Source: Chitinophaga pinensis (GTDB taxonomy: Bacteria > Bacteroidota > Bacteroidia > Flavobacteriales_D > Crocinitomicaceae). From it: a stretch of DNA of 6,649 nucleotides. The stretch spans positions 1 through 6,649 of the forward strand of contig CAMBMC010000134.1 in the NCBI GenBank assembly GCA_945868555.1. The letters run 5' to 3'. The translations under genes were made by a program, and so were the position numbers. Positions 1 to 5,104 of the stretch are shown one piece after another. Numbering within the stretch: position 1 is the first letter of the stretch; the number at the start of each line of letters is the position of its first letter. Under the pieces are notes generated by a model. The model saw only the letters and a list, made by a program, of their open reading frames with translations, searched no databases and was not told the origin of the DNA.

Positions 1-168
1 GCTGCCCGACCCGAACAAGCCATTCCACTTTATGCCTATTTCATTCGTCAGTTGGGAATAATTTCAGAAACAAAAATTGAAACAGGTAAATTTGGTGCAG
101 ACATGAAGGTGAGCCTTACCAATGATGGGCCTGTTACTATTATCATAGACTCTAAAAACAGGGAATGA
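1..168 (+). CDS. dtd: D-aminoacyl-tRNA deacylase, C-terminal part (5' end outside window)
   Basis: The last 55 codons of a gene that enters from the left edge and stops at TGA 166-168. The peptide ends with a stretch containing GKFGADMKVSLTNDGPVT, which matches the C-terminal signature of the DTD family: the NxGPxT motif carries the Gly-cisPro element that gives D-chirality selectivity. The family hydrolyses D-aminoacyl-tRNA in the cytoplasm so that D-amino acids are not fed into translation. The preceding segment (Arg-Pro-Glu-Gln-Ala, then LYAYFI) also fits the DTD helix just before this strand. Family members are about 145-150 residues, so roughly 90 residues lie outside the window. The C-terminus has a short extra tail (IIIDSKNRE). 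The next gene on the strand starts 304 bp downstream, beyond a repeat-filled spacer. Identification is confident from the motif. Expression signals cannot be seen. Confidence 0.93.
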   Translation, partial: AARPEQAIPLYAYFIRQLGIISETKIETGKFGADMKVSLTNDGPVTIIIDSKNRE

Positions 169-173
169 ACAAT

Positions 174-229
174 GAATTAAGAATTAAGAATTAAAAGTTA
201 AAAATTAAGAGTTACGAGTAACGAGTGAG
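174..229 (+). repeat. Degenerate 7-bp tandem repeat tract (GAATTAA to GAGTTAC)
   Basis: Eight consecutive 7-bp units can be read in one register. They are GAATTAA three times (174-194), then AAGTTAA, AAATTAA, GAGTTAC, GAGTAAC and GAGTGAG. The first three units are identical and the later ones drift. It begins 5 bp after the dtd stop codon. I recall similar AATTA(A/C)G heptamer-like tracts as common intergenic filler in Bacteroidota genomes, but copy number in this genome cannot be judged here. Confidence 0.75.
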
Positions 230-234
230 GTTCG

Positions 235-275
235 AGGTGGCTGAGGTTCCGAAGGAAGTCTCGAAGACACGAATT
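235..275 (+). repeat. 41-bp imperfect hairpin repeat, copy 1
   Basis: This copy matches 386-426 at 39 of 41 positions. Inside it, TTCC-GAA-GGAA forms a tight hairpin, flanked by GAG/CTC and by an outer arm GTGGCT (237-242) facing AGACAC (265-270). The outer arm has one G-A mismatch here that is absent in copy 2. Its last five bases (GAATT) run directly into a second heptamer tract. There is no sign of coding function. Confidence 0.8.
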
Positions 276-291
276 ACGAGTTATGAGTGAG
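271..291 (+). repeat. Second 7-bp repeat tract
   Basis: Three units in register, GAATTAC, GAGTTAT and GAGTGAG, resemble the tract at 174-229, including the same terminal GAGTGAG unit. The tract directly follows and slightly overlaps the first 41-bp hairpin copy, so heptamers flank that hairpin on both sides. Confidence 0.6.
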
Positions 292-318
292 AAACAAAAA
301 GTTACGAAGATTGAATAA

Positions 319-366
319 GTCTTGCAGCGCAGCGGATCTTTTGTCTTATAGCGCAGCGGGTCTTAT
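319..366 (+). repeat. 24-bp tandem duplication with AGCGCAGCGG core
   Basis: Two adjacent 24-bp units (319-342 and 343-366) share GTCTT, the GC-rich core AGCGCAGCGG and a following TCTT, and differ at a few bases. A third unit starts at 367 (GTCT) and breaks off. The GC-rich core stands out against the AT-rich flanks. It has no start codon or reading frame of note. I recall similar 'GCGCAGCGG TCTTA' repeats between genes of Flavobacteriales, which is memory and not evidence from this window. Confidence 0.7.
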
Positions 367-385
367 GTCTTTTTAGTTACGGATT

Positions 386-426
386 AGGTGGCTGAGGTTC
401 CGCAGGAAGTCTCGAAGCCACGAATT
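386..426 (+). repeat. 41-bp imperfect hairpin repeat, copy 2
   Basis: This copy has the better-paired hairpin. The outer stem is GTGGCT (388-393) with AGCCAC (416-421), 6 of 6 paired. The middle stem is GAG (394-396) with CTC (411-413), leaving a GA bulge. The inner stem is TTCC (398-401) with GGAA (405-408) around a GCA loop. It differs from copy 1 at two positions, one in the loop and one in the outer stem. No T-run follows, so it does not look like an intrinsic terminator. It is probably a small interspersed palindromic element. Confidence 0.8.
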
Positions 427-429
427 GCG

Positions 430-464
430 AAGCATCAAATTCTAAATATCAAAGCATCAAATTC
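430..464 (+). repeat. 13-bp direct repeat just upstream of the MazG-like gene
   Basis: AAGCATCAAATTC occurs at 430-442 and again at 452-464, with starts 22 bp apart (two helical turns). The second copy ends 8 bp before the start codon at 473, so this repeat forms the immediate upstream region of that gene. It may be part of the same AT-rich repeat family or a pair of direct operator half-sites. The sequence alone does not decide. Confidence 0.55.
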
Positions 465-472
465 AACAAGGA

Positions 473-799
473 ATGACAATACAAGAAGCACAAGGAAAAA
501 TTGACCAATGGATACAAGAGTATGGCGTAAGGTATTTCGATGAAATGACCAACATGGCGATTCTCATGGAGGAAGTAGGTGAGGTAGCGCGCATCATGTC
601 AAGAAGATACGGCGAGCAAAGTGAGAAGGAATCCGATAAAAATAAAGACCTTGGCGACGAAATGGCTGATGTGCTATTTGTTTTGATGTGCTTGGCAAAT
701 CAAACAGGTGTGGACCTCGAAAAAGCATTGGAAAAGAACCTTGAAAAGAAAACAAATCGCGACCATTCGCGGCACAAAGAAAACGATAAACTGAACTAA
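473..799 (+). CDS. MazG-like nucleotide pyrophosphohydrolase (YpjD type)
   Basis: This 108-residue all-alpha NTP pyrophosphohydrolase resembles Bacillus YpjD and the stand-alone single-domain MazG proteins. The family converts (d)NTPs to (d)NMPs plus pyrophosphate and is thought to clear non-canonical nucleotides in the cytoplasm. The metal-binding motifs are visible: E33-E34-x-x-E37 (MEEVGEVAR) and E63-x-x-D66 (LGDEMADVLF), with the typical helix LFVLMCLANQTGVDLE after them. The start at ATG 473 is the first possible one, since an in-frame stop lies at 443-445, and it gives the usual family length. AAGGA touches the ATG with no spacer, so it is not a normal Shine-Dalgarno site. The C-terminus is rich in Lys, Asp and Asn (about residues 88-108) and probably disordered. 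Its TAA overlaps the next ATG by one base (TAATG), which implies translational coupling. Substrate preference cannot be read from the sequence. Confidence 0.93.
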   Translation: MTIQEAQGKIDQWIQEYGVRYFDEMTNMAILMEEVGEVARIMSRRYGEQSEKESDKNKDLGDEMADVLFVLMCLANQTGVDLEKALEKNLEKKTNRDHSRHKENDKLN

Positions 800-1410
800 T
801 GGCATTCGAAAATTTACGCCCTGAATTGGCAGAGTTACTGGCAGAAAAGAATTTTACAGCACTCAATGAATTTCAAAATGCAGTGATCAATGGGATTCGA
901 TCTGGAAAAAATACCCTAGCGGAAGCTCCAGAAGGAAGTGGAAAAACTACGGCTGCACTTGTTTCTATTCTTGAAAAAGTGAACGAGCCAGCTGAGGGAT
1001 CACCCCGCGCAATCATTGTTTGTGCAAGCGACCAAAAGGCGTATGACTTGCACGCAGAACTGTCAAAATATACCCGATGGTTGGATTTAACCGTTGACCT
1101 TGCCCATGACAGAGGGAATATCCTCCAACAACGCAATGACATTTTTGACGGGACAGAAATCATCGTGGCGAATCCTAAGCGCCTGTATGAGTTGTACATA
1201 CAAAATGGGTTCAATGTCGGAAAATTGAAATTGTTCATTCTCGATGATACGGAGGAACTGTTCCGCACAGGCCACAAAATGCAATTGATTCGCTTGTTTG
1301 AAAGTCTTCCAAAATGCCAGCACCTGTATTTTTCGACAACATTTACGGAGCGAAGAACGGCTGAATTCATTGAAGAGTATCTGCCCATTTACCAAACCAT
1401 AAAGGCGTAA
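799..1410 (+). CDS. Single-RecA-domain DEAD-box-like ATPase (domain 1 only)
   Basis: This 203-residue protein corresponds to the N-terminal RecA-like domain of a DEAD-box RNA helicase and nothing more. Visible motifs in order are a Q-motif-like segment ending in Q26 (FTALNEFQ), Walker A/motif I APEGSGKT (43-50), motif Ia region around 73-84, motif Ib ANPKRL (124-129, usually TPGRL), motif II DDTE (149-152, usually DEAD) and motif III STT (179-181, usually SAT). Domain 2, with motifs IV-VI including the arginine finger, is missing, so ordinary unwinding by this chain alone is unlikely. I recall similar roughly 210-residue one-domain proteins labelled DEAD/DEAH helicase in Flavobacteriales. If that is right, this is a natural family and not a recent truncation. 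It starts inside the stop codon of the MazG-like gene and has no Shine-Dalgarno. Its role is unknown; ATP or RNA binding without processive unwinding is a reasonable guess. Confidence 0.85.
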   Translation: MAFENLRPELAELLAEKNFTALNEFQNAVINGIRSGKNTLAEAPEGSGKTTAALVSILEKVNEPAEGSPRAIIVCASDQKAYDLHAELSKYTRWLDLTVDLAHDRGNILQQRNDIFDGTEIIVANPKRLYELYIQNGFNVGKLKLFILDDTEELFRTGHKMQLIRLFESLPKCQHLYFSTTFTERRTAEFIEEYLPIYQTIKA

Positions 1411-1458
1411 GGGTGATCTCGCGATTGAACATGTCATCCACTTGATTGTTGTACGTTC

Positions 1459-1830
1459 ATGCGAGAAGAACTTATTGCTTTACGACCAATCATTTACACT
1501 GTTCAAAACTCTGATGTTTCGACTATTGAACAGTTTCAAAATGAATCCTTGCGTCCAATCATAAAAATGCAGCATGAGGTGCTGGTGGGTCTAGTGAAGA
1601 ACCAAGCGAATTTTGATGACCTCCTGCTAAGAAAAGGTTCAGCTCTGCAGTTTCATGATCGGGTGCGCACGTTTATCGTCAAACAACCTGGCATCAAACA
1701 CCAATTGATTGGTATGATTGTAGGGATGTTTACACTGGAAGAATTGGCGATTTATGCAAAACATGCCACAGATTTCAATAAGCGTATTTCCGGAATGATT
1801 TGTCAACGAATTGCTGACACCTATTATTGA
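1459..1830 (+). CDS. Conserved-looking small protein of unknown function
   Basis: A 123-residue protein I cannot assign to a biochemical function. It is soluble, with no signal peptide or membrane segment, and appears mostly helical. Segments likely to be conserved are ELIALRPIIYT (4-14), EQFQNESLRPIIKMQHEVLV (24-43) and a C-terminal helical part with IGMIVGMFTLEELAIY and FNKRI. The repeated 'LRPII' phrase (8-12 and 31-35) is notable. I recall relatives in Flavobacteriales carrying the label 'glyoxalase', but no metal-binding glyoxalase pattern is visible, so I do not adopt that name. ATG 1459 is the first start after the in-frame stop at 1426-1428. It lies 48 bp behind the DEAD-like gene on the same strand with no terminator between, so the two are probably cotranscribed. 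A strong hairpin terminator follows 20 bp after its stop. Confidence 0.75.
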   Translation: MREELIALRPIIYTVQNSDVSTIEQFQNESLRPIIKMQHEVLVGLVKNQANFDDLLLRKGSALQFHDRVRTFIVKQPGIKHQLIGMIVGMFTLEELAIYAKHATDFNKRISGMICQRIADTYY

Positions 1831-1849
1831 TTGAAAAGGAATACACCAA

Positions 1850-1878
1850 AAAGAGGCCTCAATCAATGAGGCCTCTTT
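1850..1878. terminator. Bidirectional intrinsic terminator between converging genes
   Basis: A perfect 12-bp stem, AAAGAGGCCTCA (1850-1861) with TGAGGCCTCTTT (1867-1878), encloses a 5-nt loop. On the plus strand the stem ends in TTT followed by an AT-rich stretch. On the minus strand it ends in TTTTT. It sits 20 bp after the stop of the rightward gene ending at 1830 and 25 bp after the stop of the leftward gene ending at 1904, so it can serve both transcripts. Confidence 0.93.
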
Positions 1879-1903
1879 AATATGTAATATTTTAATCGAG
1901 ATT

Positions 1904-2743
1904 TTATTCACTAATCACGACACGTTCGCTGCTTTGTTCTCCATTTTCTGATGTGAAATATACAGTGTAAACTCCGTGCTTCAGAATGATGTTCATTTCT
2001 TCTTTGCTGTTCAATTTACCATTCAATTCATACACCTTAACACCGTAATCATTGTACACTGCAACGCCATCTAGGTTTTCTTCAGCACGAACATTGATGT
2101 TCTGAACGGCTGGGTTAGGATAAACAGAACCAAGTTGTACGACACTACCTCCTGTGAAGCTAATCGTTTGACCTGCGACTGGTTTTAGTTTTTTTGCAAA
2201 GACATTGAAATCTTTTGTAGCTGTACAACCGTTCTGATCTGTTACAGTCAAGTAGTAGTGCCCAACACCAATTTGCGTTAAATCTTGTGTCGATGCTACT
2301 GCCGTTCCGTTTGCCAATGTCCAGTTATAATTTGCCGTTCCAACTGCATTGAGTACCTCAACATCTACTGAACCGTCCGTTGCATTTTTGGTTGATGGAG
2401 GCAAAATCGCCCCATTGATGATCACTGCAGCCGGGCTAGTAATTTCATAAGTCAATGAAACGACTTGTCCCCAAGCATCTTTCACCGTAATTGTGTACAG
2501 ACCAGGTGTAAGATTTGAGATGTAATTGATATCCTCCGGCGCATTGTTTGACCAGTAATAAGTGTAGGGTGCATTCCCTCCAATCGGATGTACAATGATT
2601 TGACCTGTTCCGTCTCCATAACACAATGGCTGATTGACAATTGTTTCCACAGTCATTGGTGTCTCTTGCGCAAGTGCAGATAATGATACAAAGAACATTC
2701 CTGTCGTTGCGATTTTCTTGATTGAGTTCATTTTTGTTTTCAT
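1904..2743 (-). CDS. Secreted SprB-repeat protein with type IX secretion sorting domain
   Basis: This is a predicted T9SS cargo of 279 residues from the chosen start. Residues 1-25 form a Sec signal peptide (MKTK.., hydrophobic core IATTGMFFVSLSALA) with cleavage expected at ALA|QETP, and no lipobox cysteine. Residues about 38-102 are an SprB-type repeat (CYGDGTGQI, GGNAPYTYYWSN, LTPGLYTITVKDAWG). Residues about 108-181 are a second, more diverged copy (GSVDVEV, NYNWTLANG, VGHYYLTVTDQNGC). Residues about 205-279 are a type A Por sorting domain, with the usual YPNP (208-211), VYNDYGVKVYELNG, and GVYTVYFTSENGEQSSERVVI at the end. The reading frame stays open upstream to 2827, but those 28 residues (Arg, His and Cys-rich) precede the signal peptide and are probably untranslated. 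ATG 2731 is an alternative start. The protein is small for an SprB-repeat protein, so surface display or adhesion is a guess. It appears to be a single-gene unit. Confidence 0.88.
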   Translation of the reverse strand: MKTKMNSIKKIATTGMFFVSLSALAQETPMTVETIVNQPLCYGDGTGQIIVHPIGGNAPYTYYWSNNAPEDINYISNLTPGLYTITVKDAWGQVVSLTYEITSPAAVIINGAILPPSTKNATDGSVDVEVLNAVGTANYNWTLANGTAVASTQDLTQIGVGHYYLTVTDQNGCTATKDFNVFAKKLKPVAGQTISFTGGSVVQLGSVYPNPAVQNINVRAEENLDGVAVYNDYGVKVYELNGKLNSKEEMNIILKHGVYTVYFTSENGEQSSERVVISE

Positions 2744-2902
2744 GGTTAAATGTGTTTTGTGTTTCATGAGACAAAGATGAAGCTCTTCTCTGGGCCGTTG
2801 ATGTAATGGCACTTCGAGTCTATTCAAATTCAGTAGGTGAACCTATACTTTGGTACGTGTTTCTACTTAAGGAAGGGCTTTTTTTGTGAAAAAATGAAGG
2901 AT

Positions 2903-3340
2903 TTAGCGATTGCGGAGGAGCATCGCAACGTGACGGTCTATGGGAAAGGTGAGGTCACTGTCAGTTAATTCGTTCACGGCAATCCACCGGTGGCATTCTC
3001 CGTCTTTCAATAAAGGTATGGTGTGTTGATTGACAACGATCTTATCGAGTTCATAGCTATGTACCATATAATAACAGGCAATAATTTGATCATTGGGATT
3101 AAATGCAGAGGACTGAAAGAATTCATTGATGTAGAAAAATTCACCCACGCTCACGGAAATGTTCAACTCTTCCATGAACTCACGTTTCAAGGCGTCTGAA
3201 ATTCCTTCTCCAAACTCGACACCACCACCAGGGAATTTCGTGAAAGAATACCCATTGCGGCATTCGTCAGAAAGCAATACTTCTCCACGCGCATTGAAGA
3301 GCAGTCCGTAGACGCGAACATTAAAGCGTTGCACCTGCAT
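2903..3340 (-). CDS. Nudix hydrolase
   Basis: A 145-residue Nudix-fold protein. The Nudix box is complete at residues 39-61: G-x5-E-x7-REF-x-EE, with G39, E45, R53, E54, E57 and E58 all present. The only departure from the consensus is N60 in place of the usual glycine near its end. It is preceded by the common KFPGGGVEFGE loop. The family hydrolyses nucleoside diphosphate-linked compounds using Mg2+. The box does not fix the substrate, and the rest of the chain gives no clear subfamily. Its ATG lies 14 bp behind the stop of the second MazG-fold gene, so the two form an operon. With that neighbour it fits a nucleotide-sanitising role, which is inference from context. No clear hairpin terminator follows. 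A signal peptide is absent, so it acts in the cytoplasm. Confidence 0.93.
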   Translation of the reverse strand: MQVQRFNVRVYGLLFNARGEVLLSDECRNGYSFTKFPGGGVEFGEGISDALKREFMEELNISVSVGEFFYINEFFQSSAFNPNDQIIACYYMVHSYELDKIVVNQHTIPLLKDGECHRWIAVNELTDSDLTFPIDRHVAMLLRNR

Positions 3341-3354
3341 GTATTCAGTGGGAA

Positions 3355-3747
3355 TTATTTATCAAGAATCGACTTGATGTCCGGACGGAAGTACAATTCC
3401 GACTTCAGTACTTTCCCATCTTCACGGTAAATTGCTTTTCCGTCGGCATCCAATTTACTCATGTTGGAACGCTGTATTTCTTGAAATACTTCAGCCATTT
3501 TGTCTTGCAAGCCGTGACGGAGAATTGTCCCACAAAGGATATAGAGCTGGTCACCCAATGCATCGGCAATTTCTACTAAATCTCCTTTTTGTGCGGCCTC
3601 AAGGTATTCTTCGTTTTCCTCACGCATCAGTTCGAAGCGCAATAGCACATCGGCTTCACTCAAGTCGCTGGTCGGATGATAATTGTTTTGAATCCCAAAT
3701 GCATTGTGAAATTTTTCTACAGCTCCAATGGTTTCCTTGAGTGTCAT
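3355..3747 (-). CDS. MazG/HisE-fold nucleoside triphosphate pyrophosphohydrolase family protein
   Basis: This 130-residue protein belongs to the all-alpha NTP pyrophosphohydrolase group, nearer to the HisE-like or DR2231-like branch than to the YpjD type at 473. The metal site is visible as E43-E44-x-x-E47 (REENEEYLEA) and E59-x-x-D62 with D66 (EIADALGDQLYILCG). The C-terminal part (RSNMSKLDADGKAIYREDGKVLKS, residues about 93-116, here in shortened form) is a hallmark of this branch and is probably a substrate-lid loop. The HisE name should not be adopted, because no his genes are nearby. Likely reaction: (d)NTP or a nucleotide analogue to monophosphate plus PPi in the cytoplasm. ATG 3747 sits about 23 nt behind the -7 box of a clear promoter and has no Shine-Dalgarno, as is common in Bacteroidota. 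It is the first gene of a two-gene unit with the Nudix hydrolase. Confidence 0.9.
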   Translation of the reverse strand: MTLKETIGAVEKFHNAFGIQNNYHPTSDLSEADVLLRFELMREENEEYLEAAQKGDLVEIADALGDQLYILCGTILRHGLQDKMAEVFQEIQRSNMSKLDADGKAIYREDGKVLKSELYFRPDIKSILDK

Positions 3748-3770
3748 GGTGTTTGATTTAGTTTAGGGTT

Positions 3771-3800
3771 CAAAAGTACTTCACTCAAGGCATTGTCAAA
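3771..3800 (-). promoter_or_regulatory. Bacteroidota-type promoter for the MazG-fold/Nudix unit
   Basis: Read on the minus strand, TTTG (3800-3797) is followed after 18 bp by TACTTTTG (3778-3771). The second element matches the Bacteroidota -7 consensus TAnnTTTG exactly and the first matches the -33 TTTG, with spacing in the known range (about 17-23). Transcription would begin near 3764, giving a leader of roughly 15-20 nt before ATG 3747. This is the best-formed promoter in the window. Confidence 0.75.
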
Positions 3801-3819
3801 CAAGGAAAAAATTGACAAT
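3792..3819. promoter_or_regulatory. Perfect 8-bp inverted repeat overlapping the -33 box (possible operator)
   Basis: ATTGTCAA (3792-3799) and TTGACAAT (3812-3819) are exact inverted repeats separated by 12 bp. The half-site centres are 20 bp apart, about two turns of the helix. The left arm covers three of the four bases of the -33 element. The right arm is also part of an odd palindrome on the minus strand (AAATTG-T-CAATTT). No T-run follows the hairpin in the direction away from aroA, so a terminator is less likely than a protein-binding site. No regulator gene is adjacent. Function is inferred. Confidence 0.4.
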
Positions 3820-3851
3820 TTGAGGTTTTTATCAACGAGATTACTTTTGGT

Positions 3852-5102
3852 TTAAACAGTTAAAGCTTCCATGTCCGCCCAAAAGCCAGGATAACTTTTG
3901 CCAGCTGATTCACTTCCATTTATGACAATAGGTCCTTGAGAGAAGAGTCCACATATCCCGAGCGCCATGGCGATGCGATGATCATTGTGCGCTTGAACTT
4001 CACCACCTAGTAGGCTTGTCTTGCCTTGAATATGCAAGGCATTTTCTATTTGCGCGATGTGCACGCCCAATTTATTGAATTCATTTATTAGTGCTTCCGC
4101 TCGATTGCTTTCCTTGTGAATAAGTCGATTCGCTCCATGAATAATGCTCTTTCCAGGAATATGAGCAGCCAGTGTTACCAATGCTGGAAAAAGATCTGGA
4201 CAGTCGTGAGCATCGAATTCAAATGGATGCTTTTTGTCGCCATTGATCCGAATGCCGTCTTTTGAAAAATGAACACTGCATCCGGCGGACATGAGCGCTG
4301 CAAGCATCTGTTTGTCGGCTTGAGCACTTGAAGAATTTAAGCCGCTGATTGAAAGATCAGCACCGAGTGCTGCAGCGGTCAACCAACAGGACGCCGCACT
4401 CCAATCTCCTTCTATGGTGTAATCTGATGCTTGGTATTGTTGGTCTCCAACTATTGAATAGGTGTCCTGATCTATTTTTTCAATGTCAATTCCAAAGGTA
4501 AGTAGCGTTTTCAATGTCATGTCAACATAAGGCCTGCTTGCAAGGTTTACGATCTTCAGCCGAGATGTTCCTTGTGCCAAGGGCAAGGCAATGAGTAAAC
4601 CTGAAATGAATTGTGAGCTGATTGATCCATCGATTTCAATTTCTTTTCCAAGCATAGGACCTTGAACAGTAATGGGCAAATGACCATTGAAATCAAAGAG
4701 CTTTACCCCAAATTGAGGAAGGACCTCAGCATAAAATTCCATTGTTCGAGAAGCAAGACTACCTGACCCAGTTATGGTGATGTTCTCATCTCCCGACGAA
4801 CATACAGCAGTGAGCAAACGGGCAGCTAAGCCACTTTCATGGGCATTGACCTGTGTGTTTTTTGCTAAGGATTTCATTCCTTCGATGGTATACATTCCTT
4901 CTTCGCGAACGGTGATACTTGCCCCTAAATCAGAAATAGCGCGGAGCATGGCTTGTTCATCTGCGCTATTTCCAACGTGATAAATGTTTGATATTCCTTT
5001 GGCCAAGGCCGCACAAAGTAAAGCCCTTTGGGAATCACTTTTTGATGGCGGAACATGAATACTTCCTTTTCTAAGACCAGGTTTTACCGTTATTGAAGCC
5101 AC
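3852..5102 (-). CDS. aroA: 3-phosphoshikimate 1-carboxyvinyltransferase (EPSP synthase)
   Basis: AroA joins PEP and shikimate-3-phosphate to give EPSP, the sixth shikimate-pathway step, in the cytoplasm. The chain has 416 residues against 427 in E. coli. Landmarks are PPSKSDSQRALL (18-29, with K21, S22 and R26 standing for E. coli K22, S23 and R27), SSQFISGLL (162-170), SRPYVDMTL (189-197), EGDWSAASCW (231-240), CPDLFPAL with catalytic D303 (D313), RLIHKES with K330 (K340), NDHRIAMA with R376 (R386) and GKSYPGFW with K402 (K411). The PEP-site loop reads ESGLAARLL (89-97) instead of NAGTAMRPL. The DCPDLFP..RLIHKES pattern suggests the Bacteroides-like branch. The start is GTG at 5102: an in-frame stop lies at 5115-5117 and no ATG comes before the first active-site motif. 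It follows the DAHP synthase stop by 2 nt, implying translational coupling. Confidence 0.96.
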   Translation of the reverse strand: MASITVKPGLRKGSIHVPPSKSDSQRALLCAALAKGISNIYHVGNSADEQAMLRAISDLGASITVREEGMYTIEGMKSLAKNTQVNAHESGLAARLLTAVCSSGDENITITGSGSLASRTMEFYAEVLPQFGVKLFDFNGHLPITVQGPMLGKEIEIDGSISSQFISGLLIALPLAQGTSRLKIVNLASRPYVDMTLKTLLTFGIDIEKIDQDTYSIVGDQQYQASDYTIEGDWSAASCWLTAAALGADLSISGLNSSSAQADKQMLAALMSAGCSVHFSKDGIRINGDKKHPFEFDAHDCPDLFPALVTLAAHIPGKSIIHGANRLIHKESNRAEALINEFNKLGVHIAQIENALHIQGKTSLLGGEVQAHNDHRIAMALGICGLFSQGPIVINGSESAGKSYPGFWADMEALTV

Positions 5103-5104
5103 TC

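Noticed and set aside
235..426. Repeated hairpins as a CRISPR array
   Set aside because: There are only two copies 151 bp apart with other repeats between them, and no spacer regularity or cas genes.
873..1437. Minus-strand open frames opposite the DEAD-like gene
   Set aside because: Antisense to a gene with Walker A and other helicase motifs; no domain is visible in their translations.
2772..2779. CATCTTTG on the minus strand as a -7 box for the T9SS gene
   Set aside because: It matches 7 of 8 consensus bases and is well placed for a leader of about 20 nt, but no TTTG or TTG lies at the expected -33 distance, so it is not listed as a feature.
2744..2827. Upstream extension of the T9SS protein (28 extra residues to a start at 2827)
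   Set aside because: The added residues are Arg/His/Cys-rich and would bury the signal peptide inside the protein. The signal peptide itself begins with Met-Lys at 2743.
2871..2885. Plus-strand T-run after GGAAGGGC as a terminator
   Set aside because: There is no stem before the T-run, and no plus-strand gene ends there.
3432..3740. Plus-strand open frame opposite the MazG-fold gene
   Set aside because: It is fully antisense to a gene with clear catalytic motifs, and its own translation has no recognisable domain.
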